Positions 8,687 through 16,837 are shown, counted from the stretch's first letter. The stretch: DNA of 64,000 nt from Pseudomonadota bacterium (GCA_023388965.1 JAEWFF010000071.1:62001-126000), one strand, 5' to 3'. Numbers and translations: made by a program. The notes: generated by a model not told the origin, from the sequence alone.

Positions 8687-9949
8687 TCAATTATAGCGGC
8701 GGAAAATAAGGCTCGCATTGGTGCCGCCGAAGCCGAACGAGTTCGACAGGACGACATTGATCTCGCGCTCGCGCTTTGCATGCGGAACGAGATCGAGCGG
8801 TGTCTCCACCGACGGATTGTCGAGATTGAGCGTCGGCGGCGCGACATTGTCGCGGATCGCCAGCAGGCCGAAGATCGCCTCCACCGCGCCCGCCGCGCCG
8901 AGCAGATGCCCGACCGCCGATTTGGTCGAAGACATCGACACCTTGCCGGCGGCATTGCCGAGGATGCGCTCCACCGCGCGCAGTTCGATCTCGTCGCCCA
9001 GCGGCGTCGAGGTGCCGTGAGCGTTGATGTAGTCGATCTCGGAGGGCTGGATGCCGGCGCGCTTGATCGCCGCGGCCATGGCGCGGAACGCGCCGTCACC
9101 ATCCTCGGCCGGCGCGGTGACATGATGGGCGTCGCCCGACATGCCGTAGCCGATCACCTCGCCATAGATTTTCGCGCCGCGCGCCTTGGCATGTTCGAGT
9201 TCTTCGAGCACGACGACGCCGGCGCCCTCGCCCATCACGAAACCGTCGCGGTCCTTGTCGTACGGACGCGAGGCCTTTTCGGGCGTGTCATTGAAACCGG
9301 TCGAAAGCGCCCGGCAGGCGCAGAATCCGGCAAAGCCGAGCCGCGTTATCGAGGCTTCCGCCCCGCCCGCCACCATGACGTCGGCATCGCCCAGCGCAAC
9401 GATGCGCGCCGCATCGCCGATCGCGTGCGAGCCCGTCGAACAGGCTGTAACGACGGACGAATTCGGGCCTTTAAGGTGATGCTTAATCGACACATAGCCG
9501 GAGGCAAGATTGATCAGCAGGCCCGGAATGAAGAACGGACCCATCTTGCGCGGGCCCTTGTCGACGATGAGCTTGGAGCCCTCGTCGAGTTGTTCGAGAC
9601 CGCCGATGCCTGAGCCGATATAGGTGCCGGCCGCGATCTGTTTCTCGTAGATGTCGAAGCTCAGCCCCGAATCGGCGATGGCCTGATCGGCGGCCGCCAC
9701 CGCGAAGACGATGAATTTGTCGACGCGGCGCTGGTCCTTGGGGTCCATCCACTGGTCGGCATTGAACGTGCCGTCCGTGCCGTCGCCCCTTGTGACCATG
9801 CAGGCGATTTTCGCGGGCAGATCGCTGGTGTCGAAATGCTCGATCCTGCCTGCGCCGCTCTTGCCTTCCAGCAGGCGTTTCCAGGTCAGGTCGGCGCCGT
9901 TGGCAAGCGGCGACACCATTCCAATCCCGGTTACGACAACCCGCCTCAT
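8687..9949 (-). CDS. fabF: 3-oxoacyl-[acyl-carrier-protein] synthase II (FabF)
   Basis: Condensing enzyme that elongates acyl-ACP with malonyl-ACP. The ATG at 9949 (MRRVVVTGIGMVSPL, 420 residues) is preferred over the ATG two codons upstream because GAGG lies six bases before it. The catalytic triad can be read: Cys in TACSTGSHAIGDA, His in INAHGTSTPLGD and His in SAVGHLLGAAGA. The C-terminal NSFGFGGTNASL block is typical of KAS II. It is separated from acpP by a hairpin with a T-run on the minus strand, so part of the acpP transcription may stop before fabF. Confidence 0.97.
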   Translation of the reverse strand: MRRVVVTGIGMVSPLANGADLTWKRLLEGKSGAGRIEHFDTSDLPAKIACMVTRGDGTDGTFNADQWMDPKDQRRVDKFIVFAVAAADQAIADSGLSFDIYEKQIAAGTYIGSGIGGLEQLDEGSKLIVDKGPRKMGPFFIPGLLINLASGYVSIKHHLKGPNSSVVTACSTGSHAIGDAARIVALGDADVMVAGGAEASITRLGFAGFCACRALSTGFNDTPEKASRPYDKDRDGFVMGEGAGVVVLEELEHAKARGAKIYGEVIGYGMSGDAHHVTAPAEDGDGAFRAMAAAIKRAGIQPSEIDYINAHGTSTPLGDEIELRAVERILGNAAGKVSMSSTKSAVGHLLGAAGAVEAIFGLLAIRDNVAPPTLNLDNPSVETPLDLVPHAKREREINVVLSNSFGFGGTNASLIFRRYN

Positions 9950-9977
9950 ATTCATCCTCGGCCTTTCCTGAGCCGAA

Positions 9978-10000
9978 AACGCCCCCGAAGGGGGGGCGTT
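9978..10000 (-). terminator. Hairpin between acpP and fabF
   Basis: AACGCCCCC pairs with GGGGGCGTT around a five-base loop. On the minus strand the stem runs into TTTT, so it can act as an intrinsic terminator or attenuator after acpP. That fits the need for far more acyl carrier protein than FabF. Confidence 0.65.
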
Positions 10001-10034
10001 CGGTCATCTCGTCAGGTCGGTAAGACGGCCCGGA

Positions 10035-10271
10035 TCAGGCCGCGTTCTTTTCCAGGAACTTCGTCGCGTCGCCGACGGTCAGGATCGTCTCGGCCGCATC
10101 GTCCGGAATTTCCACACCAAATTCTTCCTCGAAGGCCATGACGAGTTCGACCGTGTCGAGACTGTCGGCGCCCAGATCGTCGATGAAGCTGGCCTTCTCG
10201 GTGACCTTATCGGCATCGACGCCCAGATGCTCCACCACGATTTTCTTCACCCGTTCGGCAATGTCGCTCAT
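10035..10271 (-). CDS. acpP: Acyl carrier protein
   Basis: Small acidic carrier (78 residues) that holds the growing acyl chain on a 4'-phosphopantetheine arm. The attachment serine is in DDLGADSLDTVELVMAFEEE, the universal AcpP motif. The N-terminus MSDIAERVKKIVVEHLGV is typical. It lies between fabG and fabF in the same orientation, the usual fab cluster order fabD-fabG-acpP-fabF. Confidence 0.98.
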   Translation of the reverse strand: MSDIAERVKKIVVEHLGVDADKVTEKASFIDDLGADSLDTVELVMAFEEEFGVEIPDDAAETILTVGDATKFLEKNAA

Positions 10272-10434
10272 CGCTCGGTTCCTTGACGCAATTGTTGAAA
10301 TAAAAGAGCCCCGTTAAGTGCCATCCGCTTGCGGTGCGCAGCCTGCCTCCCCCCGGGGTGAGGGGGTCGATTAGCACACTAAAACGGGCTTGGCCACAAG
10401 TCCGGTTAGGGCCTTTGGACAGCTTGAGACTGCC

Positions 10435-11172
10435 TCAAATCATGGCCATCCCGCCATTAATATGGAGGGTCTGGCCGGTCATATAACCAGCTTCCTCACT
10501 GGCAAGATACACAACCGCGGCTGCGACATCGCTGCCCGATCCAAGCCTTCCGGCCGGGACGCGGGAAATGATCGCATCCTTCTGTTTGTCGTCCAGAACA
10601 TGGGTCATGGCGGTGTCGATAAAGCCCGGCGCAACCGCGTTCACGGTGATGTTGCGGCTCGCCACTTCCTGCGCCAGCGCCTTGGACATGCCGATCAGGC
10701 CGGCCTTGGAGGCGGCGTAATTACCCTGCCCCGGATTGCCGGTCACGCCGACGACGGAGGTGATGCCGATCAGGCGGCCGTAACGCTGCTTCATCATTCC
10801 GCGAAGGGCGGAGCGGTACAGACGGAAGCCGGCCGTCAGATTGACGTTCAGCACCTCGTCCCACTCGCTGTCCTTCATGCGCATGAAAAGATTGTCGCGC
10901 GTGATGCCGGCATTGTGGACGAGGATGTCGAGCCCGCCGAGCGCGGCCTCGGCCTGCCCGGCCAGCGCATCGACCTGCGCGGCATCGGACAGATTGCAGA
11001 CCACGACATGCGCGCGCTCTTTCAACTCGTCCTGAAGCGCATCGAGCGCGTCCTTGCGCGTGCCGGACAGCGCGACCGCCGCGCCCTGCCTGTGCAGCGC
11101 GCGGGCGATATCGCCGCCAATGCCGCCCGAAGCGCCGGTGACGAGCGCACGCTTGCCTGAAAGGTTGAACAT
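10435..11172 (-). CDS. fabG: 3-oxoacyl-[acyl-carrier-protein] reductase FabG
   Basis: NADPH-dependent reduction of 3-oxoacyl-ACP in fatty acid elongation. It is a short-chain dehydrogenase with cofactor motif TGASGGIGG near residue 13, NNAG-type VHNAG and the catalytic Ser/Tyr/Lys in ITSVVGVTGNPGQGNYAASK. AGGAGA lies five bases before the ATG at 11172 (MFNLSGKRALV, 245 residues). An in-frame TTG three bases upstream is less likely. The C-terminus GQTLHINGGMAMI is standard FabG. Confidence 0.97.
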   Translation of the reverse strand: MFNLSGKRALVTGASGGIGGDIARALHRQGAAVALSGTRKDALDALQDELKERAHVVVCNLSDAAQVDALAGQAEAALGGLDILVHNAGITRDNLFMRMKDSEWDEVLNVNLTAGFRLYRSALRGMMKQRYGRLIGITSVVGVTGNPGQGNYAASKAGLIGMSKALAQEVASRNITVNAVAPGFIDTAMTHVLDDKQKDAIISRVPAGRLGSGSDVAAAVVYLASEEAGYMTGQTLHINGGMAMI

Positions 11173-11194
11173 CAAAGTCTCCTATTTCCCCTGA

Positions 11195-11235
11195 CCTCAT
11201 CCTGAGGAGCGCCCACGGCGCGTCTCGAAGGATGG
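11195..11235. repeat. REP-type palindrome, family A copy 3
   Basis: CCTCATCCTGAGGAGCGCCC, then GGCGCGTCTCGAAGGATGGG. It has the same outer arms as the copies at 6898 and 12525 with a shorter centre. It lies between fabD and fabG. Confidence 0.75.
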
Positions 11236-11261
11236 GCGAAAAGCTGTGCGGCGAACTCTAT

Positions 11262-11422
11262 CCCACCCTCCCCTTGAGGGGGAGGGTGGCGAGGACCGTG
11301 AGGTCCGAGCCGGGTGGGGTGGGCGCCGAAGGCGTCCCCCTCCCCTAAATCTGTTGCGTGGTCACCCCACCCCGCCCATTCGCTTCGCGAATGTCCGACC
11401 CTCCCCCTCAAGGGGAGGGTAG
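11262..11422. repeat. Pair of family B repeats in inverse orientation
   Basis: The first copy (11262-11325) holds CCCTCCCCTTGAGGGGGAGGG followed by a GGTGGGGTGGGCGC tail. The second (11360-11422) is its inverse, with CACCCCACCC first and CCTCCCCCTCAAGGGGAGG last. Together they form a ~160 bp imperfect inverted repeat filling the fabD-fabG gap. A related copy occurs at 58319. Confidence 0.75.
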
Positions 11423-11432
11423 ACTTTTGTAA

Positions 11433-12365
11433 CTACCCAGCAAACCCCGCCACATCGTCGGGCGTGCCGACGCTCTGCGACTCGGCGCCGTCCGCAATGC
11501 GCTTGACGAGCCCGGCCAGCACCTTGCCGGCGCCAAGCTCCACGAACCGCGTCACGCCCTGCCCGGCCATCCAGGCCACGCTTTCGCGCCAGCGCACCGT
11601 GCCCGCAACCTGCTTCACGAGAAGATCGCGGATCGTTGCGGGGTCGGTCTCGGCCCGCGCCGTGACATTGGCCACGACCGGCGGCGCCGGCGTATTGACG
11701 GTCACGAGCGCCAGAGCCTCGCGCATGATTTCGGCGGCCGGCTCCAGCAGCGGTGAATGGAACGGCGCGGAGACGGGCAGCAACACGCCGCGCTTCACGC
11801 CGAGAACCTTGGCGGTTTCGATGGCGCGCTCGACCGCGGCCTTGTGGCCCGACACGACGACCTGTCCGCCGCCATTGTCGTTGGCGACCGCCAGAACGTC
11901 GCCGCCCGCGGCCTCGGCCACGATTTCGGCCGCCTGCTCCGGCGTCGTGCCGATCAGCGCCGCCATGCCGCCCACGCCGACGGGCACGGCCTCCTGCATC
12001 GCATTGCCGCGCACGCGCAGAAGACGCGCCGCATCGGTCAGCGACAGCGCGCCGGCGGCACACAGCGCCGAATATTCGCCGAGCGAATGGCCGGCGACGA
12101 ATTTGGCGTCGGTGATCTTGAGGCCCTTCGCCTCCTCCAGCGCGCGCAAGACGGCGATGGACACGGCCAGCAGCGCCGGCTGGGTGTTGGCCGTCAGCGT
12201 GAGCTGGTCTTCCGGGCCTTCCCAGATGATGGTGGACAGCTTCTCGCCGAGCGCCTCGTCCACTTCATCGAACACGGCTCTGGCGGACTTGAAATTATCG
12301 GCCAGGGCCTTGCCCATGCCGATCTGCTGGCTGCCCTGCCCCGGAAACACGAACGCGATGGCCAT
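11433..12365 (-). CDS. fabD: Malonyl-CoA:ACP transacylase FabD
   Basis: Transfers malonyl groups from CoA to ACP to start and feed fatty acid synthesis. It has 310 residues, starting MAIAFVFPGQGSQQIGMG. The nucleophile serine is in AGHSLGEYSALCAAG and the catalytic histidine in PVSAPFHSPLLEPA. The QPALLAVSIA block is also conserved. It is first in the fab cluster; the REP-filled 260 bp gap to fabG suggests separate transcription or RNA processing at this junction. Confidence 0.97.
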   Translation of the reverse strand: MAIAFVFPGQGSQQIGMGKALADNFKSARAVFDEVDEALGEKLSTIIWEGPEDQLTLTANTQPALLAVSIAVLRALEEAKGLKITDAKFVAGHSLGEYSALCAAGALSLTDAARLLRVRGNAMQEAVPVGVGGMAALIGTTPEQAAEIVAEAAGGDVLAVANDNGGGQVVVSGHKAAVERAIETAKVLGVKRGVLLPVSAPFHSPLLEPAAEIMREALALVTVNTPAPPVVANVTARAETDPATIRDLLVKQVAGTVRWRESVAWMAGQGVTRFVELGAGKVLAGLVKRIADGAESQSVGTPDDVAGFAG

Positions 12366-12524
12366 GCGCGGTCCTCAGCTTTCGACTTTATGTGGAGTTG
12401 GCCGGATAGACAGGAGGCGGAGGGGTGGAGTCAAGCGCCTGCCCAGTATGGATAGCCTCAGTACGGGGTCGAGTCGCTTCGCCGCTACCTCGAAGAGGCA
12501 CGACCGGCGGGTCGTGTGGTCAAA

Positions 12525-12574
12525 CCTCATCCTGAGCCGGACTCGGCGAAGCTGAACCGCGTCGAAGGATGGGC
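12525..12574. repeat. REP-type palindrome, family A copy 4
   Basis: CCTCATCCTGAGCCGGACTC ... GCGTCGAAGGATGGG. It is paired with an inverted copy at 12584-12630, repeating the inverted-pair layout seen at 6898-7029. Confidence 0.75.
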
Positions 12575-12583
12575 CACGTTGTT

Positions 12584-12630
12584 GCTCATCCTTCGAGACG
12601 CGATGCTTCGCATCGCTCCTCAGGGTGAGG
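12584..12630. repeat. REP-type palindrome, family A copy 5 (inverted)
   Basis: GCTCATCCTTCGAGACGCG, an inner GATGCTTCGCATC palindrome, then CTCCTCAGGGTGAGG. It is the inverse of the family A arms. Confidence 0.75.
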
Positions 12631-12675
12631 CCAGGAAATGCGATGTCCCGCGTCCCTCCTCAGAAAGCCGTGCCC

Positions 12676-12966
12676 CTACACGGCGTCCTTCGTCATCCCG
12701 ATTTCGGTCGCGATCTCGAAAAAGCTCTTCTGCGCGCCCCCGGCGGAAGCCCTGTTGGTGGCCCGCAGATAGCGGAACGGGAAGCGGATGGCGTCGATAT
12801 TCGCCTCCGAAATCGTGCGCCTACCGCCTTCCGCATGGAGCGCCTCGGCATTCTTCAGCACCGTCTCGATCTCGTCCGCGGAGAGCACGCCCTTGTCGCG
12901 GATCGCATTCATCAGGGCTGCGAGAGCGGCGTAAAGACCTTCGAGCTGGAGGTTCGCGGTGTTCAT
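12676..12966 (-). CDS. Conserved hypothetical protein, 96 aa
   Basis: I do not recognise a named function. The frame is open upstream to 13470, but that extension is antisense to ruvX. The ATG at 12966, with GAGGCGACACC before it, gives a coherent small soluble protein starting MNTANLQLEGLYAALAALM. The first half is predicted helical with a regular leucine/alanine pattern (LYAALAALMNAIRDKGVLSADEIETVL); the second half has IRFPFRYLRATN. It is divergent from ruvX, with 84 bp between the starts. Homologues of this type occur in related Alphaproteobacteria as far as I recall, so I regard it as real. Confidence 0.68.
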   Translation of the reverse strand: MNTANLQLEGLYAALAALMNAIRDKGVLSADEIETVLKNAEALHAEGGRRTISEANIDAIRFPFRYLRATNRASAGGAQKSFFEIATEIGMTKDAV

Positions 12967-13050
12967 GGTGTCGCCTCGTTCTGCTGATCGGCCAATGCGG
13001 CGCACCAGAGCAAAGTTCCGCCCGGCGCCCGCCCATGCTACCTCCGCACC

Positions 13051-13530
13051 ATGCCCGCGCCCATCGTCCGAGTCGAAGATCTGCCGCCGCTGCTCAAGGG
13101 TCGCGGATCGCTGATGGCGCTCGATCTCGGCACCAAGACCATCGGCCTTGCCGTCTCTGACGACGACCGTTTCGTGGCAACGCCGCTCAAGACCCTGGCC
13201 CGCAAGAAATTCGGCGTGGATGCGCGCGCGGTGCTGGACCTCGCCGCCGGCCGGCGAGTCGCCGCCTTCGTGCTCGGTCTGCCCATCAATATGGACGGCA
13301 ACGAAGGCCCCCGCGCTCAGGCGTCGCGCGCGTTTGCCCGCAATTTCGCGCCGCTGACCGATCTGCCGATCGCGCTGTGGGACGAGAGACTGTCCACCGC
13401 CGCCGTCGAGCGCGTGCTTGTCGAGCAGGATGTCAGCCGCGCCCGGCGCGCCGAGGTGATCGACGCCCATGCGGCCGCCTTCATCCTGCAGGGAGCGCTC
13501 GACCGCTTGCGGGCCATGTCGGGACGATAA
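13051..13530 (+). CDS. ruvX: Holliday junction resolvase-like protein RuvX (YqgF)
   Basis: RNase H-fold nuclease of the RuvX/YqgF family, linked to 16S rRNA 5'-end processing and to junction resolution. It has 159 residues. The first acidic catalytic block is MALDLGTKTIGLAVSD (about residues 22-37). Family blocks FVLGLPINMDGNEGPRAQ and LWDERLSTAAVERVL follow, and the C-terminal acidic residue lies in EVIDAHAAAFILQGAL. No strong ribosome-binding site precedes the ATG. It is followed by a bidirectional terminator. Confidence 0.95.
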   Translation: MPAPIVRVEDLPPLLKGRGSLMALDLGTKTIGLAVSDDDRFVATPLKTLARKKFGVDARAVLDLAAGRRVAAFVLGLPINMDGNEGPRAQASRAFARNFAPLTDLPIALWDERLSTAAVERVLVEQDVSRARRAEVIDAHAAAFILQGALDRLRAMSGR

Positions 13531-13543
13531 ACGGGCAAAACAA

Positions 13544-13567
13544 AAAGGGCGCCCGAAGGCGCCCTTT
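13544..13567 (+). terminator. Bidirectional intrinsic terminator after ruvX
   Basis: AAAGGGCGCC pairs perfectly with GGCGCCCTTT around the loop CGAA. It sits between the stops of ruvX (+) and the convergent small secreted protein gene (-), so it can serve both strands. Confidence 0.88.
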
Positions 13568-13587
13568 CCATGTTCAGTTCCTCCGCC

Positions 13588-13983
13588 TCAGCAGCCGGGA
13601 GGAGCCGGATAATGGCTCGGCTTGTTGTTGTTGCTGAGGCAGTAATCGTCCCTCTCATAGGTGCGGGGCGGCGGGCCATCGTAATAATAGCCGTCGTCGT
13701 AATAGCGGTCCTGCGAGCCGGCGATAATCGCACCGGCGGCAATGGCGCCGATCGCGCCGGCGGCAATCGCCGCGCCGCTGCCATGGCGGTGGCCACGATA
13801 GTGACGATGGTGATGACCGCGACGGTACCGGCGACTCTGCACCGTCTCGACCTGCGCCTGCGCGTTCTGCTGCGAGACCGACCAGATATTCACAGGCTCC
13901 GCCTGCGCCGTTCCGACCGTGCCGGCCATTCCGAACGACGCGGCAACCGCCGCCGCGATGATGGGAAGTGTGACTGTCCGCAT
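13588..13983 (-). CDS. Small secreted protein, His/Tyr/Gly-rich (paralogue A)
   Basis: Unknown function. The ATG at 13983, preceded by GGAGGAG, gives 131 residues; a longer frame to 14082 is less likely. Residues 1-~29 form a signal peptide (MRTVTLPIIAAAVAASFGMA) cut near AQA/EPVN. The mature protein has NIWSVSQQN, an Arg/His cluster (RRYRRGHHHRHYRGHRHG), an Ala/Gly-rich hydrophobic stretch (AAIAAGAIGAIAAGAIIAG) and a Tyr/Asp-rich tail with two cysteines (DDYCLS and PPGC). The neighbour at 14121-14480 has the same layout, so the two arose by tandem duplication. Such BA14K-like or YMGG-like exported proteins are common in Hyphomicrobiales. Confidence 0.72.
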   Translation of the reverse strand: MRTVTLPIIAAAVAASFGMAGTVGTAQAEPVNIWSVSQQNAQAQVETVQSRRYRRGHHHRHYRGHRHGSGAAIAAGAIGAIAAGAIIAGSQDRYYDDGYYYDGPPPRTYERDDYCLSNNNKPSHYPAPPGC

Positions 13984-14120
13984 GCGTAAGCTCCTCCAGA
14001 AACCAAAATAGCGGGGATAAAACCCCATAAGCCCTCCCTGGAGCAACGTTCGCGGAAAGGTCAGGTTCCCTTTCATCGACATTAGTTGGTGAACGCTCTC
14101 ACACGGAGAGCGCTCAACCC

Positions 14121-14480
14121 TTAGTCATAATAATAGTGGCGGCGCGGAGCATAATAGTACGGATTGCCATAGTAATGCCGGCGATAGACGCGCCGCGGGC
14201 CGCAATAATCGTAATAAGGATCGCAATAATAGCGGCGGTTCGCCCTGCTGGCGGCAATCGCCCCGATCGTGCCCATCACGCCCAAAGCCATGGCCGCACC
14301 GGGATCGAAGCCGCGCCTGTGGTGCCGATAACGGTGACGCACCTGCTCAAGCGTGCCTTGTTCGTTTGCCTGCTGGACTTTCGAGGCCGAAAAGATGTTG
14401 AAAGGCTCCGCGTGAGCCGCTCCTGTCAGACCGACGGCGAGCGCGAGCGCCCCGGCGGTGATACGCATGGGATAACGCAT
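14121..14480 (-). CDS. Small secreted protein, Arg/Tyr-rich (paralogue B)
   Basis: Unknown function. GGAGG lies nine bases before the ATG at 14480, giving 119 residues. The signal peptide MRYPMRITAGALALAVGLTG ends at AHA/EPFNIFSASK, matching the AEPVNIWSVS start of its neighbour. A basic RHRYRHHRRG patch, a hydrophobic Gly/Ala segment (AAMALGVMGTIGAIAA) and a Tyr/Arg-rich tail with YYCDPYYDYCGPRR follow. The paired cysteines and repeated tyrosines suggest an envelope or adhesive role, but that is inference only. It is divergent from pyrB. Confidence 0.72.
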   Translation of the reverse strand: MRYPMRITAGALALAVGLTGAAHAEPFNIFSASKVQQANEQGTLEQVRHRYRHHRRGFDPGAAMALGVMGTIGAIAASRANRRYYCDPYYDYCGPRRVYRRHYYGNPYYYAPRRHYYYD

Positions 14481-14585
14481 GACGGGGTTCCTCCCGTTGT
14501 GAGAGAACGCCGGCCCATCCGGCTTACCATGATAACGGGTTCGGCTTGCAGCCGGTTCCTGATCCATCTAGGAGATGGCCTTCGG

Positions 14586-15536
14586 ATGAACGCTTCTGCG
14601 CGCCCGAAAAATTTTCCCCACCGGCACCTGCTCGGGATCGACGGCCTGTCGGCCTTCGATATCGTCGCTTTGCTCGACATGGCCGATGAGGCCGTGGAGC
14701 TGAACCGCCGCGCCGAGAAGAAGCGGACCGTTCTCAGCGGCCGCACGCAGATCAACCTCTTTTTCGAGAACTCGACCCGCACGCAGTCCTCGTTCGAGAT
14801 CGCCGGCAAGCGCCTCGGCGCCGATGTGGTGAACATGGCCGTAGCCTCGTCCTCGATCAAAAAGGGCGAAACGCTGCTCGACACGGCCGCGACCCTGAAC
14901 GCGATGCATCCGGACCTGATCGTGGTGCGCCATCACGCGGCGGGCGCCGTCCACCTTCTCGCGCGCAAGGTCGATTGCGCGGTCATCAATGCCGGGGACG
15001 GCGCGCACGAGCACCCGACTCAGGCGCTGCTCGACGCCCTCACCATCCGCCGCCACAAGGGGCGCATCGAAGGGCTGACGGTCGCGATCTGCGGCGATGT
15101 CCTGCATTCGCGGGTGGCGCGCTCCAACATCATCCTGCTTCAGCAGCTTGGCGCGCGGGTGCGCGTGATCGGCCCCTCCACCCTGCTGCCGCGCGGCATC
15201 GAGCGCTTCGGCGTCGAGGCTTACCGCGACATGCGCGCAGGCCTGAAAGATGTCGATATCGTCATGATGCTGCGCCTCCAGCTCGAGCGCATGAACGGCT
15301 CCTTCGTGCCGTCCGTACAGGAATATTTCCACTTCTACGGCCTCGATGCCGAGAAACTCTCCTGGGCCAAGCCCGATGCGCTCGTCATGCATCCCGGACC
15401 GATGAATCGCGGCGTCGAGATCGACTCGGAAGTCGCGGACGGCGCGCAATCGCTCATCCGCGATCAGGTCGAAATGGGCGTTGCCGTGCGCATGGCCGTG
15501 CTCGAAGCGCTGGCGCGCAATCTTCCGAACGGGTGA
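14586..15536 (+). CDS. pyrB: Aspartate carbamoyltransferase catalytic chain
   Basis: Condenses carbamoyl phosphate and aspartate, the first committed step of pyrimidine synthesis. It has 316 residues from the ATG at 14586 (MNASARPKNFPHRHLLGIDGL), with GGAG upstream; the frame is open from 14136 but that part is antisense to the secreted protein gene. The carbamoyl-phosphate motif is FFENSTRTQSSFE, followed by HEHPTQALLDALT, the HPTQ block, and VMHPGPMNRGVEI. No regulatory PyrI chain is nearby. A dihydroorotase-like gene follows after five bases, so the two probably form a complex. Confidence 0.97.
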   Translation: MNASARPKNFPHRHLLGIDGLSAFDIVALLDMADEAVELNRRAEKKRTVLSGRTQINLFFENSTRTQSSFEIAGKRLGADVVNMAVASSSIKKGETLLDTAATLNAMHPDLIVVRHHAAGAVHLLARKVDCAVINAGDGAHEHPTQALLDALTIRRHKGRIEGLTVAICGDVLHSRVARSNIILLQQLGARVRVIGPSTLLPRGIERFGVEAYRDMRAGLKDVDIVMMLRLQLERMNGSFVPSVQEYFHFYGLDAEKLSWAKPDALVMHPGPMNRGVEIDSEVADGAQSLIRDQVEMGVAVRMAVLEALARNLPNG

Positions 15537-15541
15537 CACCA

Positions 15542-16837
15542 ATGCGCGCGACCGATCATCCCCGCCCCCTCCTCTTCACCAATGCCCGCCTTGTCGATCC
15601 GGCCGCCGGAACCGAAACACGCGGCGCGCTTCTCGTTAAAAACGGCAAGATCGCCGATGTCGGCGCCAATCTTGCCAGCGCGCCGGACGGTACGGACGTC
15701 ATCGACTGTATGGGCAAGGTTCTCGCGCCCGGCCTCGTCGACATGCGCGCCTTCCTCGGCGAACCCGGCGCCGAGCACCGCGAAAGCATAGCGAGCGGCT
15801 CACAGGCCGCCGCTGCTGGCGGGGTCACGACAATCGTCTCGATGCCGGACACCGATCCGCCGGCGGACGACCCGGCCATCGTCGATTATCTCCTGCGCCG
15901 CGCTCGCGATGCCGCCATCGTCAACATCCATCCGGCCGCCGCCCTCACCAAGGGCCTGCGCGGCGAAGAGATGACGGAGATCGGACTGCTGAAGGAAGCG
16001 GGCGCCGTCTGCTTTACCGACGGCGCGAAGACCATCGCCAATGCCCGCGTGTTCCTGAGGACGCTGACCTACGCCCGCGATTTCGACGCGCTGGTCGTCC
16101 ATCATACGGAAGACCCCGATCTCGCCGGCAAGGGTGTGATGAATTCCGGCGAATATGCCAGCCGGCTCGGCCTGTCCGGACGCCCGATCGAGGCCGAGAC
16201 CATCATTCTGGAACGGGACGCCCGGCTCGCCCGTCTGGCCAAGAGCCGCTATCACGCCGCCGCCGTCACCTGCCGCGATTCGCTCGACATCGTGCGCCGC
16301 GCCAAGGATCAGGGCCTCGCCTTCACCTGCGGCACGACCATCAATCACCTGTCGTTCAACGAAGGCGACATCGGCGATTACCGCACCTTCTTCAAGATAT
16401 CGCCGCCGCTACGTGGGGAGGACGACCGCATCGCGCTGGCCGAGGCCGTGGCCAGCGGCCTGATCGACGTCATCGTCTCCGACCACGATCCGCAGGACGC
16501 CGAACAGAAGCGCCAGCCTTTCGCGGAAGCGAGCGACGGCGCGCTCGGCATCGAGACCATGCTCGTCGCAGGCCTTCGGCTCGTTCACGCCGGCGCGGTG
16601 TCGTTGCCCGTTCTGCTGCGGGCGATGTCCACACGCCCCGCCGAGCTTCTCGGTCTGCCCGGCGGAAAGCTCTCGAAAGGCGCCCCGGCGGACCTCATCC
16701 TGTTCGACCCTGACGAGCCGTTCGTGCTCGACCCGGCCACGTTGCGTTCCAAATCGAAGAACTCGCCCTTCGACGAGGCCCGCCTGCAAGGCCGTGTGCT
16801 CCGGACATTGGTTGCCGGAAAAACCGTCTACGAATAG
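15542..16837 (+). CDS. Dihydroorotase-like protein, probably non-catalytic (PyrC'/PyrX type)
   Basis: Amidohydrolase-fold protein of the type I dihydroorotase group, 431 residues from ATG 15542, just after pyrB. The normal metal site HxH in the block PGLVDLHVHLREPG is here PGLVDMRAFLGEPG, so both histidines are missing. The usual HICHVST block reads YHAAAVTC, and the TPHHL block reads TTINHL. VHHTEDP and VSDHDPQD remain. By analogy with Pseudomonas PyrC' this is likely a structural partner needed for PyrB assembly rather than an active enzyme. A functional pyrC should then be elsewhere in the genome. Genome annotations often call such genes dihydroorotase. Confidence 0.85.
   Translation: MRATDHPRPLLFTNARLVDPAAGTETRGALLVKNGKIADVGANLASAPDGTDVIDCMGKVLAPGLVDMRAFLGEPGAEHRESIASGSQAAAAGGVTTIVSMPDTDPPADDPAIVDYLLRRARDAAIVNIHPAAALTKGLRGEEMTEIGLLKEAGAVCFTDGAKTIANARVFLRTLTYARDFDALVVHHTEDPDLAGKGVMNSGEYASRLGLSGRPIEAETIILERDARLARLAKSRYHAAAVTCRDSLDIVRRAKDQGLAFTCGTTINHLSFNEGDIGDYRTFFKISPPLRGEDDRIALAEAVASGLIDVIVSDHDPQDAEQKRQPFAEASDGALGIETMLVAGLRLVHAGAVSLPVLLRAMSTRPAELLGLPGGKLSKGAPADLILFDPDEPFVLDPATLRSKSKNSPFDEARLQGRVLRTLVAGKTVYE

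Larger units (their letters stand above)
12366..12675. other. Intergenic region with REP repeats, no gene seen
   Basis: This 310 bp gap upstream of fabD holds two inverted family A REP copies (12525-12574 and 12584-12630). I see no convincing ORF or RNA gene. The fabD promoter is presumably in the part nearest 12366, but I could not pick out its boxes. Confidence 0.6.

Noticed and set aside
11262..11422. Possible CRISPR or IS ends in the repeat-rich fabD-fabG gap
   Set aside because: The repeats are few, palindromic and unevenly spaced, with no spacers, cas genes, transposase or target duplication.
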